A DNA stretch of 64,000 nucleotides. Origin: CAVTGO01 sp963734275. GTDB taxonomy: Bacteria; Actinomycetota; UBA4738; HRBIN12. Position 1 is the stretch's first letter. Every line of letters starts with the position of its first letter. Location of the stretch: assembly GCA_963734275.1 (NCBI GenBank), contig CAVTGO010000013.1, forward strand, positions 62,001 through 126,000, read 5' to 3'. Shown in pieces: positions 1 through 8,792 of the stretch. Both the position numbers and the translations under genes were made by a program. The notes under the pieces are model-generated. The model saw only the letters and a program-made list of their open reading frames with translations. It did no database searches and was not told the origin of the DNA.

Positions 1-162
1 GTTGGCCGGGTTGGTCGGTCCCGGGTAGCCCTCGGGGAACACCACCAGGTCGACTCCCGCCGCGGCGGCCCGGTCCATCCACCACAGCGCCTGCTCGACG
101 TTGCGCTCCTCCTCCGCGCCGTGATGGCTCCTCGGCTGCACCCCTGCCACCGTGATCTTCAT
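1..162 (-). CDS. Carbon-nitrogen hydrolase (nitrilase family), N-terminal part, runs off the window
   Basis: This is the first 54 codons of a nitrilase-superfamily amidase, enzymes that hydrolyse linear amides or N-carbamoyl compounds with a Glu-Lys-Cys triad. It reads MKITVAGVQPRSHHG and reaches VVFPEGYPG, where the catalytic Glu lies; the Lys and Cys regions are outside the window. The ATG at 162-160 is preceded by AGGAGG inside the last codons of the allantoinase-like gene, so the two are translationally coupled. From codon 8 on it is identical at all but one base to the rightward paralogue at 4844, so the two are recent copies in opposite orientation. Confidence 0.85.
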   Translation of the reverse strand, partial: MKITVAGVQPRSHHGAEEERNVEQALWWMDRAAAAGVDLVVFPEGYPGPTNPAN

Positions 163-165
163 GAC

Positions 166-1531
166 CTACCTCCTGTGTCTCGACGTCCCGAAGCCCGGAC
201 CCGGGAGGAACCGTCCGAACCCAGGCCCGTCGACGACCTCGCCGTCGTGGACGATGCGCCGCCCGCGCAGGTACGCGTCGACGGTGCGCCCCATGAACGT
301 GCGCCCGGCGAACGGGCTCCAGGCCGCGCGCGAGATGACGTCCTCGTCGCGGACCGTCCATCGCGCATCGGGGTCGACGAGCACCACGTCCGCGTCGCCG
401 CCCGCCTCCAGATGGCCCTTCCGCGGATGCAGCCCATACGTCCTGCGCGGGCGACTCCGCGTACACCTCCACGAGCCGCTCGTAGGAGATCGTCCCGTTC
501 GCCGCCGCGTCCAGCAGGAACGGCAACGTGGTGTCGAGGCCCGGCAGGCCGAAGTGCACGTCCCAGATCGAGCCCGCCGTCTTCTGCTCGGCCGTGGAGG
601 GCGCGTGGTCGGTCGAGATGTGGTCGATCCGTCCCTCGGCGACGGCGGTCCACATGGCGGCCAGGTCCTCGGGCTCGCGCGCCCTCGCGGGCGGCGTGAA
701 CTTCCTGAACGCCCCCTCCTTCACGATCTCGTCCTCGAACAGCGACAGGTACTGGGGACAGGTCTCGATCGCGATCGGAGCGCCGTCGTCGCGCTCCCGC
801 TCGACCACCGCGAGCGCCTCGGCGTTGCTCACGTGCGCCGTGACGGTCCGGGCCCCGGTGAGCCTCGAGAGCTGAGCGACCACGGCGAGCGCGGTCAGCT
901 CGGCCTCGCGGGATCGCCACTCGATGATGACCGCGGGATCCTCGCGACCGGCAGCTCGGAGCTCCCGCTCCGCGTCCGCGGTGATCGTCTCGTCTTCGCA
1001 GTGGACGAGGCAGATGGCCGCGGCGCCGGCGGAGGCTCGGAACAGTCGTAGCAGCCCGCCGGGGTCGAACCCCGGAACGCCGTGCGTCGTGCACGTGAAG
1101 ACCTTCAGGAACGCGACGCCGGATCGCCAGAGCGCGTCGACCTGGTCGATGCGATCGGGCCAGGCGTGGGCGGCGAGCGCGAAGTCCACGACGGAGCGGT
1201 CTCGCAGGTACCGGCGCTTCTCCTCCAGGTCGGCCGGCGTCCGCAGGGGACCGGCGTGCGTGTGCTCGATAACGGTCGTCACACCCGCCCGGGCGGCGGC
1301 CGACGTTCCGCTCGGGAAGTCCTCGCGGTCGGTCGCCGCCGGATCCATCAGATGGACGTGGGTGTCGACGCCGCCCGGCAGGACGAGGAGTCCGGTCGCG
1401 TCGACCCGTTCGGCCGAGTCCTGACGATCGGGCGTGACGGTGGCGATGACGCCGTCCGCGACATAGACGTTCCGCCTCGACCGACCGCTCGGGGTCACGA
1501 CGGTCCCGCCCTCGATCCCGAGGTCGAACAT
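166..1531 (-). CDS. Allantoinase/dihydropyrimidinase-type cyclic amidohydrolase, frameshifted
   Basis: The product is a cyclic amidohydrolase of the dihydroorotase/allantoinase/hydantoinase group, which opens cyclic ureides. The first frame starts MFDLGIEGGTVVTPSG and carries the metal-site signatures THVHL, FLKVFT (candidate carboxylated Lys), LVHCED, AHVSN and HISTDHAP. Near 443-450 the frame changes; after dropping one base it continues YGLHPRKGHLEAGGDADVVLVDPD to a TAG at 168-166. The length of 1366 nt (3n+1) fits a single inserted base. ATG at 1531 overlaps the TGA of the GntR gene by one base. The C-terminal SRAAWSPFAGRT stretch favours allantoinase-like, but the substrate is not certain. 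The break may be a sequencing error. Confidence 0.8.
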
Positions 1532-2217
1532 CACGGCCCCGCCGAGCCGTCGTTCGCGGGGCCGACGTCGGCGTCGGAGGTGTCCAGGCCCTGGAGCAAC
1601 ACGTCCTCGGCCGAGCGGATGTGGGCGCGGATCAACGCCTCCGCGCCCTCGCCGTCGCCCTCACGGAGCAGCCGCGCGAGCTCCTCGTGCTCCTGGACGA
1701 ACCGCTGCTGGTCCTCGCCACGACCGACGACGAACAGCGCGAGGCCGTGGATCCGCTCGCGGAGCTCGGCCACGAGGTCCACCAGGGTGCGGTTCCGCGA
1801 GGCCTCGAGGAAGAGCCCGTGGATCTGCTCGTTGAGCGATGCGAGCTGCTCGATCCGGTGGTGCCGGTAGGCGTCGACGTCCGCCTCGAGCAACGCGTCG
1901 AGGTGGTCGAGCTCCCCGTCGGAGATGCGGCTGGCCGCGACCCGCGCCGCGTACCCCTCGAGGAGCTCCCGGACGAGGTACAGGTCGTCCAGGCTCTTGC
2001 GCGTGTGCCAGTGGACCACCAGGCGTCCGCCCGGCTGTCGAACCAGGTACCCCTCGAGCTCCAGGCGAAGGAGCGCCTCGCGGACCGGCGTCCGGCTGAC
2101 CCCGAGCATCTGTGCGAGATCGGTCTCGACCACGAGCGTCCCCGGGACCAGGCGTCCCTTCACGATCGCGGACCGCAGCTCCTCGTACGCGCCGTCGGCG
2201 AGCGACGCTCGGTTCAC
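1531..2217 (-). CDS. GntR-family transcriptional regulator (FCD type)
   Basis: A 228-residue FadR/FCD-type GntR regulator. An N-terminal winged helix-turn-helix carries the subfamily signature LGVSRTPVREALLRLE, followed by an all-helical ligand domain (LVRELLEGYAARVAA onward) with helices typical of metal or organic-acid binding. The GTG start at 2217 overlaps the TGA of the upstream double carbon-nitrogen hydrolase by four bases. It sits inside the leftward catabolic operon and probably senses a pathway intermediate. Its DNA target is not shown by the sequence. Confidence 0.9.
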   Translation of the reverse strand: MNRASLADGAYEELRSAIVKGRLVPGTLVVETDLAQMLGVSRTPVREALLRLELEGYLVRQPGGRLVVHWHTRKSLDDLYLVRELLEGYAARVAASRISDGELDHLDALLEADVDAYRHHRIEQLASLNEQIHGLFLEASRNRTLVDLVAELRERIHGLALFVVGRGEDQQRFVQEHEELARLLREGDGEGAEALIRAHIRSAEDVLLQGLDTSDADVGPANDGSAGP

Positions 2218-3843
2218 GTGCGGACCGCCGGCTGGGCGTCCGTGAGGGCCGCGTACGTCTCCGGCTGTCGTCCCTGCAGGACGTCCGTCCCGGGCGCCAT
2301 CTGCTTGAGACGCGCGGCCGCGACGTTGACGACCCCGGTCACCAGATGGTCGCGGCCGTGGAGCCCGATCGCGATGACACGACCGTCGGGATCGATGAGC
2401 GCCGACAGCGGTCCGTCCGCCGTCGACGGCGTTCCGGACGGCACGATCAGGCCGACCCAGACGCGGTTCTCCACCGCCCGGACCCGGGCGACGTCGAGCG
2501 CGCGAGGCGTGTCGGCGTCGGCCGTCCACAGCAGGAGCTCGGCTCCATCGAGCGACACGATCCTCGGCACCTCCGGGACCAGGCCCTCGGCGCCGACGAG
2601 CGCCCCCACGCGGAGCGCCCCGACGTCCATCGTCCGCGACGACAGCGAGCTGTCCGGATCCGCGTCCGCACCGTGCGTTCGCGTCGCGGTCGCGACCGTG
2701 CCCTCGACCGCCAGGTGCAGCGCCTCGATCCGCCCCTGCCGGTCCGCGGCGGCGATCGCGGCGACGGTGCCGAGGTCGGCGGACGCCGACAACGCGAGCG
2801 CGGCGGCCTCGCCGAACCCCGCCGCGGCCACGGCCGCGACGAGCTCGAGCCCGAGCGCTCGCGTCGTGGAGCCGAGGTCCGCCAGCCTCGATCGAAGGGC
2901 GGCCGCGTCCGTGGACGAACGAGGACTGCACGAGACCGACGCGGACCACGGCATCCCCGGCGATCATCGGCGTCGCAACCCGGGCCGCCGCCTCGGAACC
3001 GGCGCCCGCGATCGGTCCGTAGAGTTCGGGTCGTCTCGGCACGGGCGGTCCCGTCGCCGCCGAGATGTCGACGTCGGCCCAGATCACCTCCGGCTCGTCG
3101 CTCGAGGCCATCGCGGCGACGGAGCCGTCCGGCGCGACCACGCAGCTCCGACCGGCGTAGACGACGGCACCGCGTTCCATGCCGACCTTGTCCGCCGCTG
3201 CGATCCACACCCCGTTCTCGAGCGCCCGCACGGACATCAGGTACTCGGGTTGCGGGTTGGACAGGGCCGTCGACTCCCTCCCCGTCGCGACCCAGGCCGT
3301 CGGGTCGAGGATCACCCTGGCGCCGGCCACCGCGAGCGATCGGGCGATCTCGGGCATGCGCGCGTCGGCGCACACGAGCATGCCGATCGAGCCGGCGCCG
3401 GCGTCGCCGGCGGGGTCCCACGGGACCGGATCGGTGGGGCCGCCCGGCGCGAACCACCGGCCGTCGAAGTCCCACAGGAACCGCTTGGCGGTCCGCAGAC
3501 GAACCTCGCCATCCGGACCGAACAGGAGGGCCGCGTTGCGGGCTCCTCGTCCTCCCGGCCGCCACGCCTGCGCGAGCCCGACCGCGAGCCAGATCGATCG
3601 CTCCTTCGCCGCCGACGCGAACAGCTGCTCGACCTCGGCGTCCGGACGGATGCGCTGCTCCTCGACCGGATCGGCGAGCACGTAGGCCGGATAGGAGCAC
3701 TCGGGCAGGACCACGAGGTCGGCGCCGGTCGCGGCACCCTCGGCGATGCCGTCGAGGGCATCGGCGAGCGCCCGCTCGCTCTGGTCGATGTCCCGTGCGG
3801 CGAGCTGGACGCAGGCGATGCGGGTGGTGTCCGAGGAGGTCAC
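2214..3843 (-). CDS. Tandem two-domain carbon-nitrogen hydrolase, second domain degenerate, frameshifted
   Basis: Two nitrilase-fold halves lie in one gene. The first (about residues 1-275) has the Glu region LVVLPECSYPAY, a Lys candidate in RTAKRFLWD and the nucleophile region IGMLVCADARMPE. The second begins near IAGDAVVRVGLVQSSF and resembles the same fold, but its nucleophile position reads VGALVGAEGLVPE, with Gly in place of Cys, so it is probably not catalytic. The frame changes near 2911-2925 and the total of 1630 nt is 3n+1, consistent with one extra base. GTG at 3843 overlaps the stop of the upstream GntR gene by four bases. Substrate is unknown; N-carbamoyl compounds are plausible. 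Confidence 0.75.
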
Positions 3844-4541
3844 GCCGCGCCCCCGCCATCGTCCGGCTCGTCACGCAGGCTCCGGGTCCCTTCGCGGAGG
3901 TGTCGAGACAAGGCGTCGCGGCCGAGCTCGATGTGCCGCCGCATCGCCGCTGCGGCTCCCGCCGCGTCCCGACGGCGCAGCGCATCGACGATGTGGTCGT
4001 GTTCGTCGTCGGGGCCGTCGGCCGGCTGGCTCGGTTCGACGATCTGGTGCTCCGCGGCCAGCCGCTCGTTGAGCGTGGCGACCACCCGCGCGAGGACGAG
4101 GTTCCCCGACGCCTCCGCGACGGCGACATGGAACCGCGTGTTGGCGACCGGCGACGCGTCGCGCTTCACGACCGCGTCGGAGGCGAGGAGGCCATCCACC
4201 ACCGCCGGCTCTTGCTCGGCGGCCATCTGGGCCGCGACCGGTTCGAGGAGCAGCAGCAGTTCGTGGAGCTCCTCCACCTCGCGCAGGGTGACCTTCCGGC
4301 GCGTGTAGCCACCGCCCTCGAGGGGTTCGACGATCCCGGCCAGCGCCAGCCGCCGCAGGGCGTCGCGGACGGGCGTCCGGCTCATCGCCAGACGGTCGGC
4401 CAGCTCTCGCTCGACGAGGCGGTCCACGCCGTGCAGCGCCCCGCCGGGGCGCAGCTCCCGGCGGATCCGTTCGTAGGCGAGCTCACGCAGGGGCGAGGGT
4501 CGCTCCAGCTTGCTGAGCGGGGTCTCGGTCTCTGGGGTCAC
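3840..4541 (-). CDS. GntR-family transcriptional regulator (FCD type), first gene of the leftward operon
   Basis: A 233-residue FCD-GntR regulator with the winged-helix signature LAMSRTPVRDALRRLALAG and a C-terminal helical domain ending in IELGRDALSRHLREG. An in-frame extension to 4829 exists, but GTG at 4541 with GGAGGAG just upstream matches the normal length. It is divergent from the carbon-nitrogen hydrolase at 4844, and palindromes lie in the 300-bp gap, so it is the best candidate for controlling both arms of the locus. It is about as long as the other GntR gene but clearly different in sequence. Confidence 0.88.
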   Translation of the reverse strand: MTPETETPLSKLERPSPLRELAYERIRRELRPGGALHGVDRLVERELADRLAMSRTPVRDALRRLALAGIVEPLEGGGYTRRKVTLREVEELHELLLLLEPVAAQMAAEQEPAVVDGLLASDAVVKRDASPVANTRFHVAVAEASGNLVLARVVATLNERLAAEHQIVEPSQPADGPDDEHDHIVDALRRRDAAGAAAAMRRHIELGRDALSRHLREGTRSLRDEPDDGGGAA

Positions 4542-4620
4542 CGTCTCCTCCGGCAGGCGGGTCCCTCGCGTGCGTCGGTCTCCCGCGCTCGGCACCCGTC
4601 GGGCCGATGGCGGCGCCGCG

Positions 4621-4636
4621 GTGCACGGTATGCGGC
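4621..4636. promoter_or_regulatory. Candidate GntR operator, half-conserved palindrome
   Basis: The stretch GTGCACGGTATGCGG is the inverse of the site at 4789 (GCATACCGTGCAC). It lies about 80 bp upstream of the leftward GntR start, in the divergent control region. It keeps the GTGCAC core and one GTA arm; the other arm is not conserved. Confidence 0.45.
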
Positions 4637-4788
4637 CTCCGAACTGGCGGTCAACCGCCGCGCGCTCGGTCCCGCCGGGTGGGCCCACCACGGATCCCGC
4701 CCGTCCCTGGCGCTCCGGGTCTGTATACCGCCGGACCGGGCTCGGTGATCCTCCGCACCGCCCTGGCTTGACCGCGGCGCCCCCTTCT

Positions 4789-4808
4789 GCATACCGTGCA
4801 CCGTACGC
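4789..4808. promoter_or_regulatory. Candidate GntR operator upstream of the rightward operon
   Basis: GCATACCGTGCACCGTACGC contains TAC-N-GTGCAC-N-GTA, a palindrome apart from the N positions. It ends 36 bp before the ATG at 4844. The divergent gap 4542-4843 also contains a GTATACCG at 4723-4730. A related site precedes the amidohydrolase at 8793. Confidence 0.5.
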
Positions 4809-4843
4809 CGAGCGTGGGACCGTTGCCAAGGGGAGGTCGGTCG

Positions 4844-5695
4844 ATGAACATCAAGGTCGCGGCGGTGCAGCCGAGGAGCCATCACGGCGCGGAGGAGGAG
4901 CGCAACGTCGAGCAGGCGCTGTGGTGGATGGACCGGGCCGCCGCGGCGGGGGTCGACCTGGTGGTGTTCCCCGAGGGCTACCCGGGACCGACCAACCCGG
5001 CCAACGCCTATGACGCGCTCGGCCCGCTCGCCGAGCGCTCCAAGGCGCTCGGCCTGCACGTGGTCGCCGGGCGCATCCAGCCGGTCCCCGGCGCAAGCGG
5101 TCACCACGTGTGCCTGGACCTGATCGATGACACCGGGGCGGTCGCCTCGACCTACCGGCGCACCTCCCCGGTCGGGCCCTACGTCTACCAGGACCTGGAC
5201 ATCTGGCAGGTCGACTACGTCGAGGGTGCCGAGCCGCCCCAGGTCGTGAACACCCGGCTCGGGCGGATCGGCATGCTCGTGTGCTCGGAGGTCTACGTCC
5301 CCGAGCTCACGCGGCTGCTCGCGCTGCAGGGTGCGGACCTGGTCGTGTACCCGGCCGGCGGCGCGATCAACGAGCTCCTCGCCACCTGGCGGACCCTGCT
5401 GTGGGCCCGGGCGATCGAGAACCTGGTGTTCACCGTGGCCTCCCAGAACCTGTACGCGCCGAACGAGCAGGGCGTCGGCCAGATCGCGGCGCCGGAGAAG
5501 ATCCTGGCGGCCTCGGCCGAGGAGGGGCTGCTGATCGCCGAGCTCGACCTCGACCGGCTGGCGTACCTGCGCGGTCAGGATGCGCGCATCGAGTTCCCGA
5601 GGAAGTACGAGACGATCCCCGGGATGATGCGCTGGCGCCGGCCCGAGCTGTATCGAGCACTGGCCGACGAGCCGATCTCGGCCGTCGCTCCGTGA
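4844..5695 (+). CDS. Carbon-nitrogen hydrolase (nitrilase family)
   Basis: A 283-residue single-domain carbon-nitrogen hydrolase. The Glu region is VVFPEGYPG and the nucleophile region is IGMLVCSEVYVPEL. The usual catalytic Lys motif (YRK) appears to read YRR in STYRRTSPVG, by eye alignment only. ATG at 4844 has GGGGAGG eight bases upstream. The C-terminus ends with MRWRRPELYRALAD, a tail also hinted at in the first half of the double enzyme (VPRRPELYGPIA). It is first in the rightward operon before AllF and probably hydrolyses an N-carbamoyl or amide intermediate. Its first 54 codons are nearly duplicated at 1-162. Confidence 0.9.
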   Translation: MNIKVAAVQPRSHHGAEEERNVEQALWWMDRAAAAGVDLVVFPEGYPGPTNPANAYDALGPLAERSKALGLHVVAGRIQPVPGASGHHVCLDLIDDTGAVASTYRRTSPVGPYVYQDLDIWQVDYVEGAEPPQVVNTRLGRIGMLVCSEVYVPELTRLLALQGADLVVYPAGGAINELLATWRTLLWARAIENLVFTVASQNLYAPNEQGVGQIAAPEKILAASAEEGLLIAELDLDRLAYLRGQDARIEFPRKYETIPGMMRWRRPELYRALADEPISAVAP

Positions 5696-5741
5696 CCCGC
5701 TCGCCCGGTGTCCTCCCGGCATCGCCGTCGCGCGGGAGCCG

Positions 5742-7277
5742 GTGCGAGCGGTGATCGATCGGGTCCGGGTGCGTCGCGGTACGTACGACGATTCCGTGTC
5801 GCTCATGCTGCTCTCCCGGGATGCGAGCGCCCTGGACGGCGTGACGGATGCCGCCGCCGTCGTCGCGACGCCGCTCAACCTCGAGCTCCTCGAGCGACTG
5901 GGCTACGAGCTGCCGGACGACCCTCCCGGCGTGAACGACGTCGTGCTCGCGGTCCGCGCCCGCGATCAAGCGGCGATCGACGCCGTCGACCGGTTCGTCG
6001 AGACCTGGTCGTCCCGCCGATCCGATGAACGCGGGACCGCAGTCGAACGGGAGTCGTTCCGTAACGTTCGTGCGCTGGCCCGTCGAGAACCGGACGTCAA
6101 CCTCTTGGTGGTGAGCGTCCCCGGGTCGCATGCGGCGTACGAGGTCGCGGCCGGCCTGGAGGCCGGCATGAACGTCTTCTGTTTCTCCTCCGGGATGACC
6201 CTGGCCGAGGAGCGGGCCTTGAAGGACTTCGCGGAGCTGCGCGGTCTCCTGCTCCTCGGGCCGGACTGTGGGACCGCCATCCTGGACGGCGTCGGCGTGG
6301 GGTTCGCCAATGCCGTCGAGCGAGGACCCGTCGGGATCGTCGGGGCATCCGGCACCGGCATCCAGGAGGTGGCCTGCCTCCTCGACGCCGCCGGGGTCGG
6401 GATCTCACAGGCGATCGGCGTCGGCGCACGCGACCTGAGCGCCGAGGTCGGCGGCTCGATGACCCGTCGCGCGCTCGACATCGCCTTCGCGGATCCCGAG
6501 ACGGAGACCGTCGTCGTGCTCTCCAAGCCGATCGGCCGGGATGCCCTGTCGTCGCTCGTGACGCACGCGGGCGAGTCGTCCAAACCGGTCGTCCTCGGGC
6601 TCCTCGGCACCGACCCGGACGAGCGGCCTTCGTCGGGCTCGGAGTCCGTCCGCGTCGTCGGGTCGCTCGAGGCCGCCGCGGCCGCGGCGGCCGCGTTGCA
6701 CGACCGCACCGTGCCCGACGAGGACCTCGCGGCACCTGCGATCACGCCGGGCTTCGTCCGCGGCCTGTTCTGCGGGGGGAGCCTGTGCCACGAGGCAGCC
6801 GCCGTCGCGATCGCCGCGCTCGGACGGACGTGGTCGAACATCGCGATCGCGGGCGCGCGCACGCTGCCGGACGTCTGGGAGAGCGCGGAGCACACCTTCC
6901 TCGACCTCGGCGACGAGGCGCTCACCGAGGGGCGCCTCCACCCGATGATCGATCCGTCGCTCCGCAACGAACGCGCCTTCCGAGAGGGCCTCGATCCCTC
7001 GGTCGGGGTCCTGCTGATGGACGTCGTCCTCGGCTACGGCGCCCATCCCGACCCCGCCGCGACCCTCGCACCCCTGATCGAGGAACTGGTCGACGTCCGC
7101 GCCGGCGAGCTCTCGGTGGTCGTGTCGATCTGCGGGACCGACGCCGACCCACAGGATCTGGGCGATCAGCGGCGGCGGCTCGAGGCCGCCGGCGCGACGG
7201 TCACCCGGAGCGCCGCGCGGGCGGCGCGCGTGGCCGTCACGGCATCGGGCGCCGGCGGCGCGGGAGCGACGGGGTGA
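5742..7277 (+). CDS. allF: AllF/FdrA, acyl-CoA synthetase-like subunit of oxamate carbamoyltransferase
   Basis: A 511-residue FdrA-family protein related to the alpha and beta subunits of succinyl-CoA synthetase. It starts MRAVIDRVRVRRGTYDDSVS, has a CoA-ligase-like fold with LLGPDCGTAILDG and GIVGASGTGIQEV, and a C-terminal part with FCGGSLCHEAAA and MDVVLGYGAHPDP. FdrA (AllF) with YlbE (AllG) and YlbF (AllH) is reported in E. coli to convert oxalurate and phosphate to oxamate and carbamoyl phosphate in allantoin breakdown. AllG follows with a 4-nt overlap and AllH lies later in the same operon. The start is GTG at 5742; GTG at 5751 is an alternative. Confidence 0.85.
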   Translation: MRAVIDRVRVRRGTYDDSVSLMLLSRDASALDGVTDAAAVVATPLNLELLERLGYELPDDPPGVNDVVLAVRARDQAAIDAVDRFVETWSSRRSDERGTAVERESFRNVRALARREPDVNLLVVSVPGSHAAYEVAAGLEAGMNVFCFSSGMTLAEERALKDFAELRGLLLLGPDCGTAILDGVGVGFANAVERGPVGIVGASGTGIQEVACLLDAAGVGISQAIGVGARDLSAEVGGSMTRRALDIAFADPETETVVVLSKPIGRDALSSLVTHAGESSKPVVLGLLGTDPDERPSSGSESVRVVGSLEAAAAAAAALHDRTVPDEDLAAPAITPGFVRGLFCGGSLCHEAAAVAIAALGRTWSNIAIAGARTLPDVWESAEHTFLDLGDEALTEGRLHPMIDPSLRNERAFREGLDPSVGVLLMDVVLGYGAHPDPAATLAPLIEELVDVRAGELSVVVSICGTDADPQDLGDQRRRLEAAGATVTRSAARAARVAVTASGAGGAGATG

Positions 7278-8710
7278 CCGTCCTCGGCGCCCCGCTCCGG
7301 GTCGCGGCCGTGGGTGTCGACCTGTTCGCCGACGAGCTCGAAGGACAGGGCGTCACGGTCGACACGCTGGCGTGGACCCCGCCACAAGAGGGCGCCGACG
7401 CGTTGCGGCGCCTCGCGTCCGCCGCCCCCTGGGTGGCAGCGGCGAACGAGGAGGTGCTCCGTCGGTTGCGAGAGGCCCGCCCGCTCCTCGTCGGCGTCGC
7501 CCGCGCCGCCGAGGTGATCCCGGACCTGGACGACCGGACGTTCCTGCACGCGGGTCCGCCGATCGGGTGGGAGGACATGACGGGGCCGATGCGCGGCGCC
7601 GCGATCGGCGCCGCGCTCTTCGAGGGGCTCGCCGGCACGCCGGATGAGGCCGCCGCCCGGCTCGCCGCCGGCGAGGTGCGGTTCTCGCCCAACCACGAGC
7701 ACGACTCGGTCGCGCCGATGGCGGGGATCGTGAGCCCCTCGATGCCGGTGTGGGTCGTCGAGAACGAGGCGGGGGGGAACCGCTCGTTCTGTCCGGTGAA
7801 CGAGGGGATGGGACGGGTCCTGCGGTTCGGTGCGTATCACCCCGAGCACGTGGACCACCTGGTGTGGATGCGCGAGCGGATGCTCCCGGTCCTGCGAACC
7901 GTCCTCGAGATGCGGGAGGCTCCGATCGATCTCCGCTCGCTCATCGCCCAAGCGCTGCAGATGGGCGACGAGAGCCACAACCGGCACAAGGCGGGAAGCG
8001 CGCTGTTCCTGCGCGAGGTCGCTCCCGCACTCGTGGCCGCGGACCACGCCTCGGGCGACGTGGCGGCGGTCGCCGCCGACCTGTCCGGCAACGAGATCGG
8101 GTTCCTGAATCCCACCATGGCCGCCGCCAAGGCCGTGATGGACGCCGCCGCCGGTATCCCGGGAAGCTCCGTCGTCACCGCGATGACGCGCAACGGTCGC
8201 GAGTTCGGCATCCGGGTGAGCGGTCTCCCCGGACGGTGGTTCACGGGGCCGGCGTCGACGATCGACGGGCTGTACTTCCCCGGCTACGGACCCGAGGACG
8301 CCAACCCGGACCTCGGCGACAGCGCCATCACGGAGACCATGGGGCTCGGCGGCTTCGCCGTTGCCGCGTCGCAGGCCGTGCTGCAGACGATCGGCGGAAC
8401 GATCGAGGAGTCCTTGCGGATCACCCGGTCCATGTACCAGATCACGTGCGCCGAACACCCGATGTTCCAGGTGCCGGCGCTCGGGTTCCGAGGAACGCCG
8501 CTCGGGATCGACGTGCGGGAGGTCATCCACACCGGGATCCTGCCCGTGATCAACACGGGGATCGCCCACAAGGAGCCGGGCGTCGGCCAGGTCGGCGCGG
8601 GCGTGGTGCGCCCGCCGATCCGGCCGTTCGTCGAGGCCCTCGACGCGCTCGCGGACGCCGCGCCCGCGACCACGGCGTCGCCCGTCCCGGTGGCAGGATC
8701 GCTGCCTTGA
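7274..8710 (+). CDS. allG: AllG (DUF1116/YlbE), oxamate carbamoyltransferase subunit
   Basis: A 478-residue DUF1116 protein. Family-typical segments include SPNHEHDSVAPMAGIVSPSM, VNEGMGRVLRFGAY, QMGDESHNRHKAGS, NPTMAAAKAVMDAA and GIAHKEPGVGQVGAGVVRPP. GTG at 7274 overlaps the AllF stop by four bases, so the two are co-translated, as expected for subunits. It is inferred to form the carbamoyl-transfer complex with AllF and AllH. The gene is intact. Confidence 0.87.
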   Translation: MTVLGAPLRVAAVGVDLFADELEGQGVTVDTLAWTPPQEGADALRRLASAAPWVAAANEEVLRRLREARPLLVGVARAAEVIPDLDDRTFLHAGPPIGWEDMTGPMRGAAIGAALFEGLAGTPDEAAARLAAGEVRFSPNHEHDSVAPMAGIVSPSMPVWVVENEAGGNRSFCPVNEGMGRVLRFGAYHPEHVDHLVWMRERMLPVLRTVLEMREAPIDLRSLIAQALQMGDESHNRHKAGSALFLREVAPALVAADHASGDVAAVAADLSGNEIGFLNPTMAAAKAVMDAAAGIPGSSVVTAMTRNGREFGIRVSGLPGRWFTGPASTIDGLYFPGYGPEDANPDLGDSAITETMGLGGFAVAASQAVLQTIGGTIEESLRITRSMYQITCAEHPMFQVPALGFRGTPLGIDVREVIHTGILPVINTGIAHKEPGVGQVGAGVVRPPIRPFVEALDALADAAPATTASPVPVAGSLP

Positions 8711-8727
8711 CTCCGGTCCCGACCGCT

Positions 8728-8745
8728 GTATACGGTGCACCACGT
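8728..8745. promoter_or_regulatory. Candidate GntR operator before the amidohydrolase gene
   Basis: TGTATACGGTGCACCACG shares the TAC-N-GTGCAC core with the site at 4789. It lies in the 82-bp gap after AllG, 47 bp before the TTG start at 8793, and suggests a second, co-regulated promoter for the transporter half of the operon. Confidence 0.45.
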
Positions 8746-8792
8746 TTCGGCGCCGGTGGAACGCGCATGGACGCTCGCGAGGAGGGGTTCCG

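Noticed and set aside
2112..4748. Long plus-strand frames opposite the GntR and hydrolase genes
   Set aside because: They lack any motif, while the minus strand encodes well-conserved proteins with overlapping starts and stops.
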